In this document: piece after piece, positions 16,577 through 24,662 of the stretch
Numbering within the stretch: position 1 is the stretch's first letter
Layout: each line of letters opens with the position of its first letter
Origin: Streptomyces ambofaciens ATCC 23877
Lineage (GTDB): Bacteria; Actinomycetota; Actinomycetes; Streptomycetales; Streptomycetaceae
NCBI RefSeq assembly: GCF_001267885.1
Contig: NZ_CP012382.1
Span: 1,178,001 to 1,242,000, forward strand
DNA: 64,000 nucleotides
Direction: 5' to 3'
Translations under genes and position numbers: made by a program
Notes under the pieces: generated by a model
Databases searched by the model: none
What the model was told of the DNA's origin: nothing
Seen by the model: the letters and a program-made list of their open reading frames with translations, nothing else

Positions 16577-16643
16577 AACTGTGACCTTCGCAACGCAGCG
16601 TAACCGGAACCCGACGGCTCCGCAGAAGCGCCCCGGAGTGCGG

Positions 16644-17153
16644 TCACTCACGCAGTCCGTTGTATCGCCCCTGGTGGTAGAGGAGCGGGCTGCCGCTTCC
16701 GGCGGGATCGCCGAGCAGGACCTCCGCGAGCACGACGCGGTGGTCGCCCGCGGGTACGCGGCCGACGACGCGGCACACGAGCCAGGCGAGCACGCCGTCC
16801 AGCACGGGCACCCCCTCGGGCCCCTCGCCCCAGGCGGTGGGCGCCGCGAAGCGGTCGGCGCCGCTGCGGGCGAACGTGGCCGCCAGTTCCCGCTGGTGCT
16901 CGCCGAGCAGGTGGACGCCGACGTACTCCGCCTCGGACACCGCGGGCCAGCTCGAGGAGCCGGTACCGATGCCGAAGGAGAGCAGCGGCGGCTCGGCGGA
17001 GACCGAGGCGAGGGAGGTCGCCGTGAACCCGACGGGGCCGGCGTCACCGCGCGCGGTGATCACCGCGACCCCCGCCGCGTGCCGCCGGAAGGCGGACCGG
17101 AGCAGGTCGGCGCCGGCGAGCAGCGGCGCGGCCAGGTCGGGTGTGACCGTCAT
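16644..17153 (-). CDS. Flavin reductase family protein
   Basis: A 169-residue FMN-binding split-barrel protein. It has the typical block LRSAFRRHAAGVAVITA then GPVGFTATSLASVSAEPPLLSF, and VGVHLLGEHQRELAATFA. Such proteins reduce FMN or FAD with NAD(P)H for a partner monooxygenase, which is not seen nearby. I start at ATG 17153 after GGAAGGA; extension to 17303 gives non-homologous sequence. It lies upstream of etfB in the same direction but 219 bp away with its own regulatory region between. Confidence 0.9.
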   Translation of the reverse strand: MTVTPDLAAPLLAGADLLRSAFRRHAAGVAVITARGDAGPVGFTATSLASVSAEPPLLSFGIGTGSSSWPAVSEAEYVGVHLLGEHQRELAATFARSGADRFAAPTAWGEGPEGVPVLDGVLAWLVCRVVGRVPAGDHRVVLAEVLLGDPAGSGSPLLYHQGRYNGLRE

Positions 17154-17299
17154 TCGGGGTGTCCTTCCGCGTTGCGCCTCGGTCCGGGGCGAGGGGATCG
17201 AAGACCTGGGGGCAGGCTGTCGACGGTTGGCACACACAGTCAAATACGTCCCGGAAGATGGAAGCAGTGGAGAACGCCTCACCGGCGGGGTGTCGGTCG

Positions 17300-17722
17300 T
17301 CACACCGCCTCACCCAGCGCGGCGATCACGTCCGCCTTGCGCGGCTGCCCCACCGCGCGCCGTACGACACGTCCGTCGGCGTCGAGGACGAGCACGGTCG
17401 GGGTCTTGAGCACGCCGAGGGCACGGACCAGCTCCAGGCGGGCCTCGGCGTCGATCTCGACGTGTCTGACGCCGGGGACCATGCCGGCCACCTCTCCGAG
17501 AATCCGCCGGGTGGCCCTGCAGGGTGCGCAGAAGGCGCTGGAGAACTGAACGAGCGTCGCGCGGGCGCCCAGTTCCCCGTCCAGGTCGGTCGCGTCCAGG
17601 CGGGGGCCGGATGGATCGAGCCGCCTGCCGTCGCCCTGCCCGCCCACCCGCGCACCCCGTTCCGCCGCCTCGCGGCACTCATGGGCACGCCACGCACGCG
17701 TGCCACCAGTCCAGTCGTCCAC
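17300..17722 (-). CDS. Thioredoxin family protein, N-terminus apparently frameshifted
   Basis: The C-terminal ~110 residues are a thioredoxin fold: LVQFSSAFCAPCRATRRIL with the active site Cys-Ala-Pro-Cys, cis-Pro in LKTPTVLVLD, and a conserved C-terminal helix. Streptomyces relatives start with a single membrane anchor followed by an Arg-rich stretch. Here that stretch (ARRRNGVRGWAG) lies in a different frame, upstream of about 17645, and no good start precedes the domain in the main frame (GTG at 17722 or 17647 are possible). Either a one-base change has broken the N-terminus or the protein is now short and soluble. It is followed 146 bp later by the flavin reductase gene. Confidence 0.7.
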   Translation of the reverse strand: MDDWTGGTRAWRAHECREAAERGARVGGQGDGRRLDPSGPRLDATDLDGELGARATLVQFSSAFCAPCRATRRILGEVAGMVPGVRHVEIDAEARLELVRALGVLKTPTVLVLDADGRVVRRAVGQPRKADVIAALGEAV

Positions 17723-17940
17723 AGGTGCAGCGCTCGGGAGACGGGTGAGATTCCCGGACCACCGGCGTGTTTCGGCCATCGAAGGGTCGTGACGTGATGA
17801 GGATCTCGCCGCGGGCGGGCACCAAGGCTGGTACACCGGCCGTTCTTGGGGCACGATCTGCGACAAGCCGTAAACCTACGGCTGCGTAACTTTGACTGGG
17901 AGCCCCTTCCCAGGCTGACAAGGAAGGGTTCGACCCGCCC

Positions 17941-18669
17941 ATGGCAGAACTCGTCTACCGCCCGGTGGTCGGTCTCGCCCGCACCCTGTTCAAGGTGTGG
18001 GACCTCAAGATCGACTGCCAGGGTTCGGAGAACATCCCGCGCTCGGGCGGCGCCGTGCTGGTGAGCAACCACATCAGCTACCTGGACTTCATCTTCGACG
18101 GCCTGGCCGCGCTGCCCCAGAAGCGGCTGGTGCGCTTCATGGCGAAGGAGTCGGTCTTCCGGCACCGGGTCTCCGGCCCGCTGATGCGCGGCATGAAGCA
18201 CATCCCCGTGGACCGCAAGCAGGGCGAGGCCGCCTACGCGCACGCCCTGGACTCGCTGCGGTCCGGCGAGATCGTGGGGGTGTTCCCGGAGGCGACGATC
18301 TCCGAGTCGTTCACCCTCAAGAGCTTCAAGTCGGGCGCCGCGCGCCTGGCACAGGAGGCCGGCGTCCCGCTGGTCCCGATGGCGGTGTGGGGCACGCAGC
18401 GCCTGTGGACCAAGGGCCACCCGCGCAACTTCAAGCGCAGCCACACCCCGATCACGATCCGGGTCGGCGAGCCGATGGAGGCCCCCCGCGAGCAGTACGC
18501 GGGTGCCATCACCCGTCGGCTGCGCGAGCGGGTCCAGGAGCTGCTGGAGGCGGCGCAGCGCGCCTACCCGGTGCGCCCCAAGGGGGCGGACGACACGTGG
18601 TGGATGCCGGCCCACCTCGGCGGCACCGCCCCCACCCCGGAGCAGGTGCGGACGGCCGAGGCGCACTGA
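17941..18669 (+). CDS. 1-acylglycerol-3-phosphate O-acyltransferase (PlsC family)
   Basis: A 242-residue membrane-associated acyltransferase. The catalytic HX4D motif is in VSNHISYLDF (about residues 41-50), the second block is GMKHIPVDRKQGE, and the third is VGVFPEATIS, a variant of FPEGTRS. It transfers an acyl group to lysophosphatidate or a similar acceptor in phospholipid synthesis. RBS AAGGAAGG lies upstream of the ATG. Length and motif order are standard. The true acceptor is uncertain because Streptomyces genomes carry several paralogues. Confidence 0.92.
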   Translation: MAELVYRPVVGLARTLFKVWDLKIDCQGSENIPRSGGAVLVSNHISYLDFIFDGLAALPQKRLVRFMAKESVFRHRVSGPLMRGMKHIPVDRKQGEAAYAHALDSLRSGEIVGVFPEATISESFTLKSFKSGAARLAQEAGVPLVPMAVWGTQRLWTKGHPRNFKRSHTPITIRVGEPMEAPREQYAGAITRRLRERVQELLEAAQRAYPVRPKGADDTWWMPAHLGGTAPTPEQVRTAEAH

Positions 18670-18690
18670 GCCCGCCCCGGGCCGCCTCGG

Positions 18691-19269
18691 CTACGACGGC
18701 AGCCCGGGCGGCAGCGTCGCCCACAGGTGGGAGCGGTCGGTGGCCGCCCGCAGGACGTCCAGCACCACCGGGTGCGGCGCGGCGTACAGATGCGGGTAGT
18801 CCGCCTCACCGGCCGCGGTGTCCGGCGTGAAGGCCAGCCGCTCCCGCCCGAGCGAGAACCGGGCGTCCACGCCGGGCTTGTTGCCTCGCGGGTCCTGGCG
18901 GTGCCAGGCGCCGTCGAGCCGTACGGCGACCAGCCCGTGCACCACGTCGAACCGCTGGTAGCACAGGGCGGTCGGGATGTCCTCGGCCCGCAGCAGCGCG
19001 GCCAGCGCGTGGGCCTTGGCATAGCAGATGCCGGTGCGCTGCTCCAGGACGTCGGAGGCCCGCCAGGTGACGCGCGGATCACCGGAGTCCTGTGAGTGCG
19101 GGATGGTGTCGCGCACGAACTCGAAGGCCAGCCTTGCATAGGCATACGAGTCCTCGGCCTCCTTGGCCAGCTGCCCGGCCACCTCCCGCACCTGCGGATG
19201 GTGGTGGTCGATGGCTTCGTCGGCGGCCAGATACGCGGACAGGTCAGGGGACTTCTGGATCAGCTCCAT
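18691..19269 (-). CDS. Transglutaminase-like cysteine protease domain protein
   Basis: A 192-residue protein with the transglutaminase-like core: catalytic Cys in EQRTGICYAKAHALAALLRAEDIPTALCYQ, catalytic His in VVHGLVAVRLDGAWHRQDPRGN (the Asp follows). It is cytoplasmic, with no signal peptide, of the kind often annotated transglutaminase-like domain protein. It starts at ATG 19269, only 8 nt from a -10 box TATGCT with a -35 TTGACT, so the mRNA is probably leaderless. It converges with the acyltransferase gene (22 bp between stops). Confidence 0.88.
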   Translation of the reverse strand: MELIQKSPDLSAYLAADEAIDHHHPQVREVAGQLAKEAEDSYAYARLAFEFVRDTIPHSQDSGDPRVTWRASDVLEQRTGICYAKAHALAALLRAEDIPTALCYQRFDVVHGLVAVRLDGAWHRQDPRGNKPGVDARFSLGRERLAFTPDTAAGEADYPHLYAAPHPVVLDVLRAATDRSHLWATLPPGLPS

Positions 19270-19277
19270 GCCCGCAG

Positions 19278-19307
19278 AGCATAGGAACGCGACCACCCTT
19301 CAGTCAA
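19278..19307 (-). promoter_or_regulatory. Sigma-70-type promoter, leaderless, for the transglutaminase-like gene
   Basis: On the minus strand TTGACT (19302-19307), 18-bp spacer, TATGCT (19278-19283). The start codon begins 8 nt after the -10 box, so transcription would start at or next to the ATG. An inverted repeat GCATA-CC-TATGC lies upstream at 19325-19336. Confidence 0.75.
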
Positions 19308-19352
19308 TGACTTTCCAGGTGGACGCATACCTATGCATCGTCTGGGTTCGCG

Positions 19353-20423
19353 CTAGCGCGCCATCTCCTCCTTGAGGGCGGCGACGAAGGCGTCCACGTC
19401 GTCCTCGGTGGTGTCGAAGGCGCACATCCAGCGGACATCGCCCGAGGCCTCGTCCCAGAAGTAGAAGCGGAACCGCTTCTGCAGGCGCTCGCTCACCTCG
19501 TGCGGCAGGCGGGCGAAGACCGCGTTGGCCTGCACCGGGTAGAGGATCTCCACGCCGTGCACGGCCCGTACGCCCTCGGCCAGGCGCTGGGCCATCTCGT
19601 TGCCGTGCCGGGCGTTGCGCAGCCACAGGTCCTTGGCGAGCAGGGCCTCCAGCTGTACCGACACGAAGCGCATCTTGGAGGCGAGCTGCATCGACAGCTT
19701 GCGCAGATGCTTCATGTGGCGCACGGCGTCCTGGTTCAGGACCACGACCGCCTCGCCGAACATCGCGCCGTTCTTGGTGCCGCCGAGCGAGAGGAGGTCG
19801 ACGCCGACCGCGTTGGTGAACGTGCGCATGGGCACGTCCAGGGAGGCGGCGGCGTTGGCTATCCGGGAGCCGTCCAGGTGCACCCTCATGCCGTGGGCGT
19901 GGGCGTGCTCGCAGATGGCACGGATCTCGTCCGGCGTGTAGAGGGTGCCCAGCTCGGTGCTCTGGGTGATCGAGACGACCTGCGGCATCGCCCGGTGCTC
20001 GTCGTCCCAGCCGTAGGCCTGCCGGTCGATCAGGTCGGGCGTGAGCTTGCCGTCGGGGGTGGGGACGGTGAGCAGCTTCAGGCCGCCCATGCGCTCGGGG
20101 GCGCCGCCCTCGTCGACGTTGATGTGCGCGCTCTCGGCGCAGATCACCGCGCCCCAGCGGTCGGTGACCGCCTGGAGCGCGACGACGTTGGCGCCGGTGC
20201 CGTTGAAGACCGGGAACGCCTCGGCGCCGGAGCCGAAGTGGCTGCGGATGACCCGCTGGAGGTTCTCGGTGTACTCGTCCTCGCCGTAGGCGACCTGGTG
20301 ACCGCCGTTGGCCAGGGCCAGCGCGGCGAGCACCTCGGGGTGCACGCCGGCGTAGTTGTCACTGGCGAAACCGCGGACCTCGGGGTCGTGATGGCGACGC
20401 GCGTCGGTCTTCGGAGGATTCAC
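19353..20423 (-). CDS. Low-specificity L-threonine aldolase (PLP-dependent)
   Basis: A 356-residue PLP enzyme of fold type I. The Schiff-base lysine is in DLLSLGGTKNGAMFGEAV, and the N-terminus has FASDNYAGVHPEVLAAL and YGEDEYTENLQ, hallmarks of the threonine aldolase/beta-eliminating lyase family. It cleaves threonine or allo-threonine to glycine and acetaldehyde, or works on related beta-hydroxy amino acids. The GTG start at 20423 overlaps the SDR stop (GTGA), so the two are translationally coupled. Third gene of the DUF6421-SDR-aldolase operon. Confidence 0.93.
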   Translation of the reverse strand: MNPPKTDARRHHDPEVRGFASDNYAGVHPEVLAALALANGGHQVAYGEDEYTENLQRVIRSHFGSGAEAFPVFNGTGANVVALQAVTDRWGAVICAESAHINVDEGGAPERMGGLKLLTVPTPDGKLTPDLIDRQAYGWDDEHRAMPQVVSITQSTELGTLYTPDEIRAICEHAHAHGMRVHLDGSRIANAAASLDVPMRTFTNAVGVDLLSLGGTKNGAMFGEAVVVLNQDAVRHMKHLRKLSMQLASKMRFVSVQLEALLAKDLWLRNARHGNEMAQRLAEGVRAVHGVEILYPVQANAVFARLPHEVSERLQKRFRFYFWDEASGDVRWMCAFDTTEDDVDAFVAALKEEMAR

Positions 20424-21166
20424 GGCTTCTCGGTCAGCCACAGACGGTTTCCGTTCACTTCCGCGGCGGGCTTCTCCCAGACTCCGGCGACGGCCTCGGC
20501 GAGGTCGCGCACGTCCGTGAAGCCCGCGAACTTCGCGTTGGGGCGCTCGGCGCGCATCGCGTCGTGCACCAACGCCTTGACCACCAGGATCGCAGCCGCC
20601 GACGTCGGTCCCTGCTCGCCCCCCGCCTTGCGGAAGTAGTCCGCCATGGCCAGCGTCCACGCCTCGGCGGCGGCCTTGGCGGCCGAGTAGGCGGCGTTGC
20701 CCGCGGTGGGGTTGCTCGCGCCCGCGGCGCTGATCAGGACGTAGCGTCCGCGGTCGCTGCGCTGGAGCGCCTCGTGGAAGGCGAGGGAGGTGTGCTGAAC
20801 GGTGCGGATCAGCAGCTTCTCCAGCAGGTCCCAGTCCCCGAGGTCGGTCTTGGTGAAGGTCTGGCTGCCGCGCCAGCCGCCGACGAGGTGGACGAGGCCG
20901 TCGACCCGCCCGAAGTCCTTCTCGATGCCGTCGGCCCATCCGCGGACGGAGTCCAGGTCGAGCAGGTCGACGGTCTCGCCGGTGACGGTGGCGCCGCCGT
21001 GCGCGTAACGCGCCGCGTCGACCGCCTCCGCCAGTCGCTGCGGGTCGTTGTCCGAGCCGACGACCGTCGCGCCCGCCTCGGCCAGCCGCAGCAGCGCGGC
21101 CCGCCCAGCGGGCCCGCCCGCTCCCGCCACCGCGATCACCGCGCCGTCGAGCGCCCCGTTCCCCAT
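20420..21166 (-). CDS. SDR family NAD(P)-dependent oxidoreductase
   Basis: A 248-residue classical short-chain dehydrogenase. Cofactor motif VIAVAGAGGPAGRAALLRL (about 10-28, a variant of TGxxxGxG), then LVHLVGGWRGSQTF, catalytic Ser in YVLISAAGAS and the YxxxK pair in NAAYSAAKAAAEAW. RBS GGGAGG-N8. It starts 50 bp after the DUF6421 gene and ends in a 4-bp overlap with the threonine aldolase gene. A link to beta-hydroxy amino acid oxidation is plausible from that coupling but not shown. Confidence 0.92.
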   Translation of the reverse strand: MGNGALDGAVIAVAGAGGPAGRAALLRLAEAGATVVGSDNDPQRLAEAVDAARYAHGGATVTGETVDLLDLDSVRGWADGIEKDFGRVDGLVHLVGGWRGSQTFTKTDLGDWDLLEKLLIRTVQHTSLAFHEALQRSDRGRYVLISAAGASNPTAGNAAYSAAKAAAEAWTLAMADYFRKAGGEQGPTSAAAILVVKALVHDAMRAERPNAKFAGFTDVRDLAEAVAGVWEKPAAEVNGNRLWLTEKP

Positions 21167-21216
21167 GGTCCTCGCCTCCCGAGCCTGTGCCTGTGCCTGC
21201 CTGTCGGTGCTGTCGC

Positions 21217-22614
21217 TCACGCGGCGACCCGCTCGGCGCCGTCCCTGGTGATGCCCCGGGTCGAGGCGATCACGCCCTTGAGCTTCTTGGACAGGGCCTC
21301 GTAGAACATGCTCAGCGGAAACTCGTCCGGAAGCACGTCGTCGACGAGCTTGCGCGGCGGCAGCGTCAGGTCCAGGGCGTCGGGGCCCTTGGCCCACTTC
21401 GAGCCCGGGTGGGGGGCGAGGTAGGTGGAGACCAGCTCGTAGCCGGCGAACCAGTGGACCAGCTTGGGCCGGTCGATGCCGTCGCGGTAGAGCGTCTCGA
21501 TCTCGGCGCACAGCTGGTTGGTGACCTGGGGGGCGCGCTGCCAGTCGATGAAGAGCTTGTTGTCGGTCCAGCGGACGACGTCGTGCTGGTGCAGATAGGC
21601 GAAGAGGAGCTGGCCGCCCAGACCGTCGTAGTTGCGCACGCGCTCGCCGGTGACCGGGAAGCGGAACATCCGGTCGAAGAGGACCGCGTACTGCACGTCA
21701 CGGGCCTGCGGGACGCCGTCGGCCTCCAGCTTCACGGCTTCCCTGAAGGCGGTGAGGTCGCAGCGCAGCTCCTCCAGGCCGTACATCCAGAACGGCTGGC
21801 GCTGCTTGATCATGAACGGGTCGAAGGGCAGGTCGCCGTGGCTGTGGGTGCGGTCGTGGACCATGTCCCACAGGACGAAGGCCTCCTCGCAGCGCTTCTG
21901 GTCGTCCACCATCGCGGCGATGTCCTCGGGCAGCTCCAGGCCGAGTATGCCGACGGCGGCCTCGGTGACGCGACGGAAGCGGGCGGCCTCGCGGTCGCAG
22001 AAGATGCCGCCCCAGGAGAAGCGCTCGGGGGCCTCGCGCACGGCGATGGTCTCCGGGAAGAGGACGGCCGAGTTGGTGTCGTACCCCGAGGTGAAGTCCT
22101 CGAAGGTGATGCCGCAGAACAGCGGGTTGTCGTAGCGGGTGCGCTCCAGTTCGGCCAGCCAGTCGGGCCAGACCATGCGCAGCACGACCGCTTCGAGGTT
22201 GCGGTCCGGGTTGCCGTTCTGCGTGTACATGGGGAAGACCACCAGGTGCTGGAGGCCGTCCGCGCGGCTCGCGGCGGGCTGGAAGGCCAGCAGCGAGTCG
22301 AGGAAGTCGGGCACCTGGAATCCGCCCTCGGCCCATCGGCCGAGGTCCTTCACGAGGGCCTCGTGGTAGGCGCGGTCGTGCGGGAGCAACGGGGACAGCT
22401 CCCGGACGGCCTCGGCGACACGGCGTACGGCGTCCTCGGCGGCGGCCCGGTCCGGGGCGCCCTCGGCGTCGAAGGCGATCGACCCGTCCTTGGACTGCCA
22501 TGGCCGGATCTGCTCCACGGCATCCTTGAGCACGGGCCACGCCGGGTGCTCGACCACCCTGCTCACCGGAGGAACCTTCTCCTCCGCACCCACCTGCACA
22601 AGAATTTCCGTCAT
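21217..22614 (-). CDS. DUF6421-like protein of unknown function
   Basis: A 465-residue soluble protein with no membrane segment or signal peptide. It is rich in aromatic and charged residues, with conserved-looking blocks VFPMYTQNGNPDRNLEAV, MVHDRTHSHGDLPFDPFMIKQRQPFW and LLFAYLHQHDVVRWTDNKLF. The clustered His (HDRTHSHGD) suggests a metal or catalytic site. I recall such proteins as DUF6421 in Streptomyces; no function is known to me. RBS GGAGGATGGG precedes ATG 22614. It heads an operon with an SDR and threonine aldolase, and a perfect palindrome (22652-22663) lies 38 bp upstream. Confidence 0.85.
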   Translation of the reverse strand: MTEILVQVGAEEKVPPVSRVVEHPAWPVLKDAVEQIRPWQSKDGSIAFDAEGAPDRAAAEDAVRRVAEAVRELSPLLPHDRAYHEALVKDLGRWAEGGFQVPDFLDSLLAFQPAASRADGLQHLVVFPMYTQNGNPDRNLEAVVLRMVWPDWLAELERTRYDNPLFCGITFEDFTSGYDTNSAVLFPETIAVREAPERFSWGGIFCDREAARFRRVTEAAVGILGLELPEDIAAMVDDQKRCEEAFVLWDMVHDRTHSHGDLPFDPFMIKQRQPFWMYGLEELRCDLTAFREAVKLEADGVPQARDVQYAVLFDRMFRFPVTGERVRNYDGLGGQLLFAYLHQHDVVRWTDNKLFIDWQRAPQVTNQLCAEIETLYRDGIDRPKLVHWFAGYELVSTYLAPHPGSKWAKGPDALDLTLPPRKLVDDVLPDEFPLSMFYEALSKKLKGVIASTRGITRDGAERVAA

Positions 22615-22651
22615 GTCCCATCCTCCACGGGAGAAGCTAGCGTCAGGACAC

Positions 22652-22663
22652 CGTATGCATACG
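22652..22663. promoter_or_regulatory. Palindrome CGTATGCATACG upstream of the DUF6421-SDR-aldolase operon
   Basis: Perfect 12-bp palindrome, 38 bp upstream of ATG 22614. On the minus strand TTGCTG lies upstream with TACGGT 18 nt on, so the palindrome overlaps a possible -10. The core GCATA/TATGC also forms the inverted repeat upstream of the transglutaminase gene (19325-19336). Confidence 0.45.
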
Positions 22664-22840
22664 AGGTTTCTTCCAGCAAGGGGAGCCTCCGTAAATTATC
22701 CTGCCCGACCCGGCCCTTGACCGCATTATTTCCTGTGGGGCACGTGAGTCGTATACCAGGCGCGGCAGAGGGGAAACGGTCCCGCAGGGCCGTTAGGCTG
22801 CGCCCTGCCATCGCCGCCGTCGACGGAAGCGAGTCGAGCC

Positions 22841-23524
22841 TTGAACTTCCTCACCATCGGTCACCGCGGAGCGATGGGTGTCGAACCCGAGAACACCCTG
22901 CGTTCCTTCGTCGCCGCCGAGCAGGCCGGCCTCGACGTCGTCGAACTGGACCTGCACCTGAGCAAGGACGGCGCGCTCGTGGTCATGCACGACGCGGACG
23001 TGGACCGCACCACGGACGGCACGGGCGCGATCGCCGACAAGACCCTGGAGGAGCTGCGGGCGCTCGACGCGGGCCGCGGGGAGCGGGTCCCGGTCTTCGA
23101 GGAGGTGCTGGACGCCGTCTCGGTGCCGTTGCAGGCCGAGATCAAGGACGCGGCGGCGGCGCGGACGCTCGCCGAGGTGATGCACCGGCGGGACCTCGTG
23201 GACCGGGTGGAGGTGATCTCGTTCCACGACGAGGCCATCGTCGAGATCGCCCGGCTGGTGCCGGGGGTGCGGACCGCCCTGGTCGCGCAGTACTACGGCC
23301 CCGAGGTCGTGGACCGTGCCGTGGAGGCCGGTGCCGGGACCCTGTGTCTGGACATCAACCGCATCACGCTGGAGATCGTGGAGCGGGCCCGCAAGGCCGG
23401 CCTCCGCGTCTTCTGCTGGACGGTGAACACGCAGGACCAGTTGCGGCTGGTGCGCGCCCTCGGTCTCGACGGCGCGACGACCGACTACCCGGAGATCAAG
23501 CGCACCGGCCGCTTCACGGCATGA
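22841..23524 (+). CDS. Glycerophosphodiester phosphodiesterase (GDPD)
   Basis: A 227-residue TIM-barrel enzyme. TIGHRGAMGVEPENTLRSF at the N-terminus holds the catalytic His and Arg; VELDLHLSKDGALVVMHDADV carries the metal Glu/Asp and second His. It hydrolyses glycerophosphodiesters to glycerol-3-phosphate and an alcohol. No signal peptide, so it is cytosolic. The start is TTG 22841, about 11 nt after GGAAG; no ATG or GTG lies close upstream in frame. Its stop is 13 bp from the convergent acetyltransferase stop, with a weak hairpin CCCGCG-N7-CGCGGG (23527-23545) between and into that gene. Confidence 0.93.
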   Translation: MNFLTIGHRGAMGVEPENTLRSFVAAEQAGLDVVELDLHLSKDGALVVMHDADVDRTTDGTGAIADKTLEELRALDAGRGERVPVFEEVLDAVSVPLQAEIKDAAAARTLAEVMHRRDLVDRVEVISFHDEAIVEIARLVPGVRTALVAQYYGPEVVDRAVEAGAGTLCLDINRITLEIVERARKAGLRVFCWTVNTQDQLRLVRALGLDGATTDYPEIKRTGRFTA

Positions 23525-23536
23525 GCCCCGCGCACC

Positions 23537-24085
23537 TCACGCGGGTCGGGCCAGCGGCTTGACCAGGAGCTCGAACCGCAGATCGTCCCGCTGCGGTATG
23601 CCGAAGCGCTCGTCGCCGTACGGGAACGGGGTCGTCTCTCCCGTACGGCGGTAGCCGCGGCGCTCGTACCAGGCGATGAGGTCCTCGCGCACGGAGATCA
23701 CGGTCATGTGCATCTCCGTCACGCCCCAGTCCTCGCGGGCCCGGCGCTCCGCCTCCGCGATGATCGTCCTGCCGAGTCCCCCGCCCTGGAGGGCCGGGCT
23801 GACGGCGAACATGCCGAAGTAGGCGTGCGCACCGCGGTGCTCCAGCTGGCAGCAGGCCACGAGCACGCCGTCGCGCTCGACGGTCAGCAGGCGGCTGTCC
23901 GGCGACTTGACGACCTCGAGCACACCCTGCGCGTCCGTGCGCTGTCCCTGGAGGATGTCCGCCTCCGTGGTCCACCCGGCCCGGCTGGACTCGCCCCGGT
24001 ACGCGGACTCCACGAGGGCGACGATCGCGTCCACGTCCGCGTCCGTCGCGTCGCGGTAGGTCAGTGGGCTGGCGGCGGTGTCCAT
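23537..24085 (-). CDS. GNAT family N-acetyltransferase
   Basis: A 182-residue GNAT protein. Motif A (acetyl-CoA pyrophosphate loop) is FAVSPALQGGGLGRTIIAEAE; motif B follows with VISVREDLIAWYERRGYRRTGE. The N-terminus YRDATDADVDAIVALVESAYRGE is typical of single-domain GNATs acting on small molecules. The target is unknown. It is transcribed divergently from the VOC gene at 24167. Confidence 0.9.
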   Translation of the reverse strand: MDTAASPLTYRDATDADVDAIVALVESAYRGESSRAGWTTEADILQGQRTDAQGVLEVVKSPDSRLLTVERDGVLVACCQLEHRGAHAYFGMFAVSPALQGGGLGRTIIAEAERRAREDWGVTEMHMTVISVREDLIAWYERRGYRRTGETTPFPYGDERFGIPQRDDLRFELLVKPLARPA

Positions 24086-24166
24086 AGGGGGCTTCTCCGG
24101 TTCGTTCTCGGGCGCGGCGCGGCGCGGACATCGACGAGACTAACGCCGCCACTAGGCTCGGGACGC

Positions 24167-24559
24167 ATGGTGCACGTACTCAGCAGCCGCATCCTGCTCC
24201 GCCCCACCGATCCCGAGCGCTCCCGCGCCTTCTACGGCGAACAGCTCGGCCTCGCCGTCCACCGCGAGTTCGGTACGGGTCCCGAGCGGGGCACGGTCTA
24301 CTTCCTGGGCGGCGGTTTCCTGGAGCTCTCCGGCCGCGCCGACGCCCCGCTCTCGCCCTCGCTCAGGCTGTGGCTCCAGGTGGAGGACGCGGCGGCGGCC
24401 CACGACGAGCTGCGCGCCCAGGGCGTCGGGATCGTCCGGCCGCCGGTCCAGGAGCCGTGGGGGCTGGTCGAGATGTGGATCGAGGACCCGGACGGGACCC
24501 GGATCGTCCTGGTCGAGGTGCCCGCGGACCACCCGCTGCGCTACCGGCCCGGCATCTGA
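24167..24559 (+). CDS. VOC family protein (glyoxalase-like)
   Basis: A 130-residue protein with the paired beta-alpha-beta-beta-beta modules of the vicinal oxygen chelate fold: ILLRPTDPERSRAFYGEQLGL, the metal-site region FLELSG and EMWIEDPDGTRIVLVEVP. Metal ligands look partly conserved (Glu near the C-terminus). Start ATG 24167 is 8 nt after a -10 box TAGGCT (24153-24158), so the transcript is probably leaderless; a longer upstream frame overlaps the divergent GNAT gene and is not coding. Function may be lyase, dioxygenase or drug binding. Confidence 0.88.
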   Translation: MVHVLSSRILLRPTDPERSRAFYGEQLGLAVHREFGTGPERGTVYFLGGGFLELSGRADAPLSPSLRLWLQVEDAAAAHDELRAQGVGIVRPPVQEPWGLVEMWIEDPDGTRIVLVEVPADHPLRYRPGI

Positions 24560-24662
24560 GCCGTCGGGACGGTACGCGCCGGATGGCCCGGGGCCGGGCC
24601 CGGTCGTAGCGTGCTGGAGGGGGACGGACGGTCTGCGGCCGAGCGGAAGGACGCCCCACGCG

